A stretch of 35,654 nt of DNA from Sphaerimonospora thailandensis (lineage in GTDB: Bacteria > Actinomycetota > Actinomycetes > Streptosporangiales > Streptosporangiaceae), in assembly GCF_016863115.1 (NCBI RefSeq), contig NZ_BOOG01000067.1, positions 1 through 35,654 on the forward strand, given 5' to 3'. Position numbers and translations under genes: made by a program. Of the stretch, positions 33,286-35,654 are shown one piece after another; position 1 is the first letter of the stretch; every line of letters starts with the position of its first letter. A model generated the notes under the pieces. It worked only from the letters and a program-made list of their open reading frames with translations. It made no database searches and was not told the origin of the DNA.

Positions 33286-33314
33286 ATCATATGTCAAGGA
33301 TCAGTCATGTGTAA
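33286..33314 (-). promoter_or_regulatory. Promoter of the tRNA gene
   Basis: On the minus strand, -35 TTACAC (33309-33314), 17-bp spacer, -10 TATGAT (33286-33291). The -10 ends six bases before tRNA nucleotide 1, so transcription should begin at or within a base or two of the mature 5' end. Confidence 0.65.
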
Positions 33315-33319
33315 CCGGT

Positions 33320-33348
33320 TGTGGCTTAGGTCGTGTTTCAAAGCCACA
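33320..33348. terminator. Weak hairpin downstream of the NDH-2 gene
   Basis: TGTGGCTT (33320-33327) pairs with AAGCCACA (33341-33348) around a 13-nt loop, about 90 bp past the ndh stop codon and just upstream of the tRNA promoter. It could terminate ndh transcription but has no T-tract. Bases 33349-33436 show nothing else. Confidence 0.3.
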
Positions 33349-33436
33349 CCTTGCTCACCCGACCCGGCCGGGACCGCGCCCCGCGCTCGTCACGCGGGCC
33401 CGCCGGAACGTTGCGAAGCAGCCCATAGGAGCACTT

Positions 33437-34792
33437 CTAGGACGTCTTCACCTGGGCGGCGGCCTGTCCCCCTTTCCTGGCCGCGGCAGCCCGGAACACG
33501 TCGCGCGGGTGCTCGATCTCGCCCAGCGAGATGGTCTCCCTCTTGAAGAACAGCGCGAGCGTCCAATCTGCCACTACCCGGACCTTTCGGTTTAAGGTTG
33601 GCACTCGCGACAGATGGTACGTTCTGTGCATAAACCAGGCAGGAAAGCCACGAAGCTTCATGCCGTAGACGTTCGCGACACCCCGGTACAGGCCGAGACC
33701 GGCGACCGATCCGGCATACTTGTGCCGATAGTCCTTCAGCTTCTGGCCGCGCAGGTAGGCCGTGATGTTGTCGCCGAGAACCCGGGCCTGCCGTACGGCG
33801 TGCTGGGCGTTGGGCGCGCAGTAGCGGCCGGCGTTGGTGATGTCGGGTACGCCGGCGATGTCGCCGGCCGCGAAGGCCCCCTTGACCCCGGCGATGGTCA
33901 GCCGGGCGGTCGTCTTGATCCGCCCACGCTCGTCGAGAGGCAGGTCGGTGGAGTCGACGACCGGGCTGGGCTTCACCCCGGCGGTCCACACGATCGTCGC
34001 CGACTCGAACTCGTCGTCGTCGGAGGTCTTGACGAGGCCGCCCACACAGGAGTTCAGCCGGGTCTCCATCTTCAGCTCGATGCCGCGTTCGCGGAGCTGC
34101 TCGGCCGTCCACTCGCCCATTTCCGGGCCGACCTCGGGCAGGATGCGGTCGCTGGCCTCGATGAGGACCCAGCGCAGATCGCTCTTCTGGATGGCCGGGT
34201 AGTACTTGATCGAGTCCTCGGTCATGTCCTCGAGCTCGGCGAGGGCCTCGATGCCCGCGAAACCGCCGCCGACCACGACGAAGGTGAGCGCGCGGCGGCG
34301 CACGTCCGGGTCGTCGGTCGAGTCGGCGCGGTCGAGCAGGGCGAGGACCCGGTTGCGCAGCGCGATGGCCTCTCCGATGGTCTTGAAGCCGATCGCGGCG
34401 TCGGCCAGGCCGGGGATGGGCAGCGTGCGCGAGATCGAGCCGGCCGCCATGACGATGACGTCGTACTCGATCTCCCGTGAGTGACCGACGGCCGGTTCGA
34501 AGACCAGCGTCCTGGCCGCGTGGTGCACCTTGGCGACTCTGCCGTTCAGGATGCGGACCTTGGGCAGCACCCGGCGGAGCGGGGCCACAACGTGGCGCGG
34601 GGAGATGTTGCCCGCCGCCGCCTCGGGGAGGAACGGCTGGTAGGTCATGTAGGACTGCGGGTCGATCAGCGTGATCCGCACGCTCCCATCGCGGAGCTCC
34701 GCGCGTAGCGTGCGCTGGAGGCGCAGGCCGGTGTAAAGGCCCACGTATCCACCGCCGACGATGACGATGTGCTTCGGCTTGCGGTTCATCAT
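33437..34792 (-). CDS. ndh: Type II NADH dehydrogenase (NDH-2)
   Basis: A 451-residue flavoprotein. The FAD-binding Rossmann motif is IVIVGGGYVGLYTGLRL (about 9-25), and the NAD-binding motif is FVVVGGGFAGIEALAEL (mid-protein), preceded by MAAGSISRTLPIPG. The FAD-contacting GAFAAGDIAGVPD and the C-terminal membrane-surface helix region KVRVVADWTLALFFKRETISLG are typical of NDH-2, which passes electrons from NADH to menaquinone without pumping protons. ATG 34792 (or the next codon) follows AAGGAGG; a GTG at 34822 lies inside the Rex site. The Rex operator upstream implies repression when NAD+ is plentiful and induction when NADH rises. Confidence 0.94.
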   Translation of the reverse strand: MMNRKPKHIVIVGGGYVGLYTGLRLQRTLRAELRDGSVRITLIDPQSYMTYQPFLPEAAAGNISPRHVVAPLRRVLPKVRILNGRVAKVHHAARTLVFEPAVGHSREIEYDVIVMAAGSISRTLPIPGLADAAIGFKTIGEAIALRNRVLALLDRADSTDDPDVRRRALTFVVVGGGFAGIEALAELEDMTEDSIKYYPAIQKSDLRWVLIEASDRILPEVGPEMGEWTAEQLRERGIELKMETRLNSCVGGLVKTSDDDEFESATIVWTAGVKPSPVVDSTDLPLDERGRIKTTARLTIAGVKGAFAAGDIAGVPDITNAGRYCAPNAQHAVRQARVLGDNITAYLRGQKLKDYRHKYAGSVAGLGLYRGVANVYGMKLRGFPAWFMHRTYHLSRVPTLNRKVRVVADWTLALFFKRETISLGEIEHPRDVFRAAAARKGGQAAAQVKTS

Positions 34793-34806
34793 GCTCCCGC
34801 CCTCCT

Positions 34807-34824
34807 TTGTGAATCCATTCACAA
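34807..34824. promoter_or_regulatory. Perfect Rex operator upstream of ndh
   Basis: TTGTGAATCCATTCACAA is an exact match to the Rex consensus TTGTGAANNNNTTCACAA and a perfect palindrome. It lies about 15 bp before the ndh start, where binding would block transcription. Rex releases DNA when NADH is high, which fits an NADH dehydrogenase target. rex itself is not in the window. Confidence 0.85.
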
Positions 34825-34958
34825 GCTTAGGTCACGAATTGACATCCGCGCCAGCCCACCTCGGGGGAAGTTGCATGATTTTTCTGATAAACAAGCAAGA
34901 TGTCGGGTTTTAGCAGGTAGAAGATCTGTAGAACTTCCGTCCGTGACCGATTTCACAC

Positions 34959-34976
34959 TCGTGAAGCAGTTCACAA
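34959..34976. promoter_or_regulatory. Second, near-perfect Rex-type site
   Basis: TCGTGAAGCAGTTCACAA differs from the Rex consensus by one base. It overlaps the last codons of the uracil-DNA glycosylase gene, about 150 bp upstream of the first site. Two sites at this spacing could be joined by DNA looping; bases 34825-34958 between them are AT-rich and probably hold the ndh promoter. Confidence 0.6.
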
Positions 34977-35654
34977 GCTCTCGCCGCGTGCGAGCTCGAC
35001 GGCCCTGGCGAACACCGCGTCGAGCATCTCCGCCGTGACCCGGCCGGTGAACGTGTTCTGCTGACTGGGGTGATAGCAGCCGAGCAGCGTCACCGAGGCC
35101 GTGCCGTACGAGATGGGGACCTCCACCCCGTGCCCGAAGCGCGGCCGGCGCGGCGGCAGCGTGAAGCCGGCCTCCCGTAGCGCGGGCCAGACCGCCTGCC
35201 AGGCGAAGCCGCCGAGCGCCACGATGACCCGGGTCGACTCGGCCGTCATGGCCAGCTCCCGGGCCAGCCAGGGGAAGCAGGCGTCCCGCTCCTGCGGGGT
35301 CGGCTTGTTCGCGGGCGGCGCGCATCGGACCGCCGCCATCATCCGCGCCCCGATCAGCCGTTGCCCGTCGCCCGCGTGGGTGCTCGTCTCCTGGGCCGCG
35401 AGGCCGGTGCGGTAGAGCGAGGCGAACAGCCAGTCACCGCTGCGGTCCCCGGTGAAGATCCGGCCCGTACGGTTCCCACCGTGCGCTGCCGGGGCGAGCC
35501 CGACGATGAGCGTGTGCGGCCGGTCGTCGCCCCAGCCGGGGATCGGACGGCCCCAGTAGGTCTCGGTGGCGAACGCCCGCCGTTTCGTGTCGGCGACGGC
35601 CTCCCGCCACTCCACCAGCCGGGGGCAGGCCCGGCAGACCGACTGGCGGGGGGG
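34971..35654 (-). CDS. Type 5 uracil-DNA glycosylase (UdgB), 5' end outside window
   Basis: 227 residues are visible and the frame runs off the window end. The reading extends beyond the apparent GTG at 35615: upstream in-frame codons give [14 protein letters not shown], whose CxxC is the first pair of iron-sulfur ligands in UdgB. The other two Cys are in VRCAPPANK and DACFPW. The uracil pocket reads [24 protein letters not shown], the family hallmark, and [14 protein letters not shown] is the DNA-binding HPS motif. Type 5 enzymes remove uracil and some other damaged bases and lack the usual catalytic Asp. The true start lies beyond the window. The stop overlaps the second Rex site. Confidence 0.92.
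   Translation of the reverse strand, partial: PPRQSVCRACPRLVEWREAVADTKRRAFATETYWGRPIPGWGDDRPHTLIVGLAPAAHGGNRTGRIFTGDRSGDWLFASLYRTGLAAQETSTHAGDGQRLIGARMMAAVRCAPPANKPTPQERDACFPWLARELAMTAESTRVIVALGGFAWQAVWPALREAGFTLPPRRPRFGHGVEVPISYGTASVTLLGCYHPSQQNTFTGRVTAEMLDAVFARAVELARGESL

Noticed and set aside
34823-34960. Possible small gene between ndh and the glycosylase
   Set aside because: Only AT-rich sequence with Rex sites at both ends; no frame with a ribosome-binding site and coding bias.

Overview
The window is high-GC DNA (mostly GC-ending codons, frequent GTG starts, 4-bp start/stop overlaps) from an actinomycete. Gene content and style (F420/PPOX-type oxidoreductase, VWA/MoxR pair, DUF4287, NDH-2, Rex-type operators, a bifunctional PBP with a Pro/Gly-rich tail) suggest a Streptosporangiales-like or Streptomyces-like soil organism. 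The genus cannot be fixed from the sequence alone. Most of the window is ordinary chromosome rather than a mobile island: no integrase, transposase, phage gene or CRISPR array was found.

Layout. 1-1.8 kb: the end of a repeat-bearing hypothetical protein, a Fic-fold protein that lacks the catalytic His, and a VOC protein. 1.9-6.1 kb: a class A penicillin-binding protein, then an Lrp/AsnC regulator divergent from hppD (tyrosine catabolism). A 62-bp inverted repeat that looks like abutted IS ends follows hppD. 6.3-12.3 kb: a secreted M1 metallopeptidase, threonine ammonia-lyase (ilvA), a secreted repeat protein, a ROK sugar kinase and a FIST sensor protein. 12.4-15.8 kb: a translationally coupled MoxR-type AAA+ ATPase and VWA protein. 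15.8-18.2 kb: small hypotheticals, a GntR/UTRA regulator divergent from a tiny CxxC membrane protein, and a DUF2269-like membrane protein. 18.2-19.5 kb: an MFS exporter whose ribosome-binding site lies in an inverted repeat.

19.5-25.8 kb: the two transsulfuration enzymes, cystathionine gamma-synthase (metB) and cystathionine beta-synthase (cbs), on the minus strand. Between them lies a plus-strand cassette: YtrA-type GntR regulator, ABC ATPase, ABC permease and a secreted alpha/beta hydrolase. The cassette has a clear promoter with an inverted-repeat operator over its -10. 25.9-29.7 kb: SGNH hydrolase, PQQ-propeller lipoprotein and thiolase. 29.7-31.4 kb: PPOX-fold oxidoreductase, DUF4287 protein and a Bax-inhibitor-1-like membrane protein. 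31.4-33.1 kb: a nearly 600-bp gap, then an orphan histidine kinase with almost no extracellular loop.

33.2-35.6 kb holds the most unusual feature: a minus-strand tRNA gene with its own promoter and intrinsic terminator. It has a short (class I) variable loop but a UAA anticodon, which would read the rare Leu codon UUA. The adjacent histidine kinase contains two of the three in-frame TTA codons I found by eye in the window. Next is an NDH-2 type NADH dehydrogenase whose 5' region carries a perfect Rex operator, with a second near-perfect Rex site about 150 bp away at the end of a type 5 uracil-DNA glycosylase gene that runs off the window edge.

No wholly new multi-gene system could be demonstrated. 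The best candidates for new biology are the unusual tRNA with its neighbouring TTA-containing kinase, the His-less Fic protein, the perfect hairpin abutting the PPOX start codon, and the inverted repeat covering the MFS ribosome-binding site.
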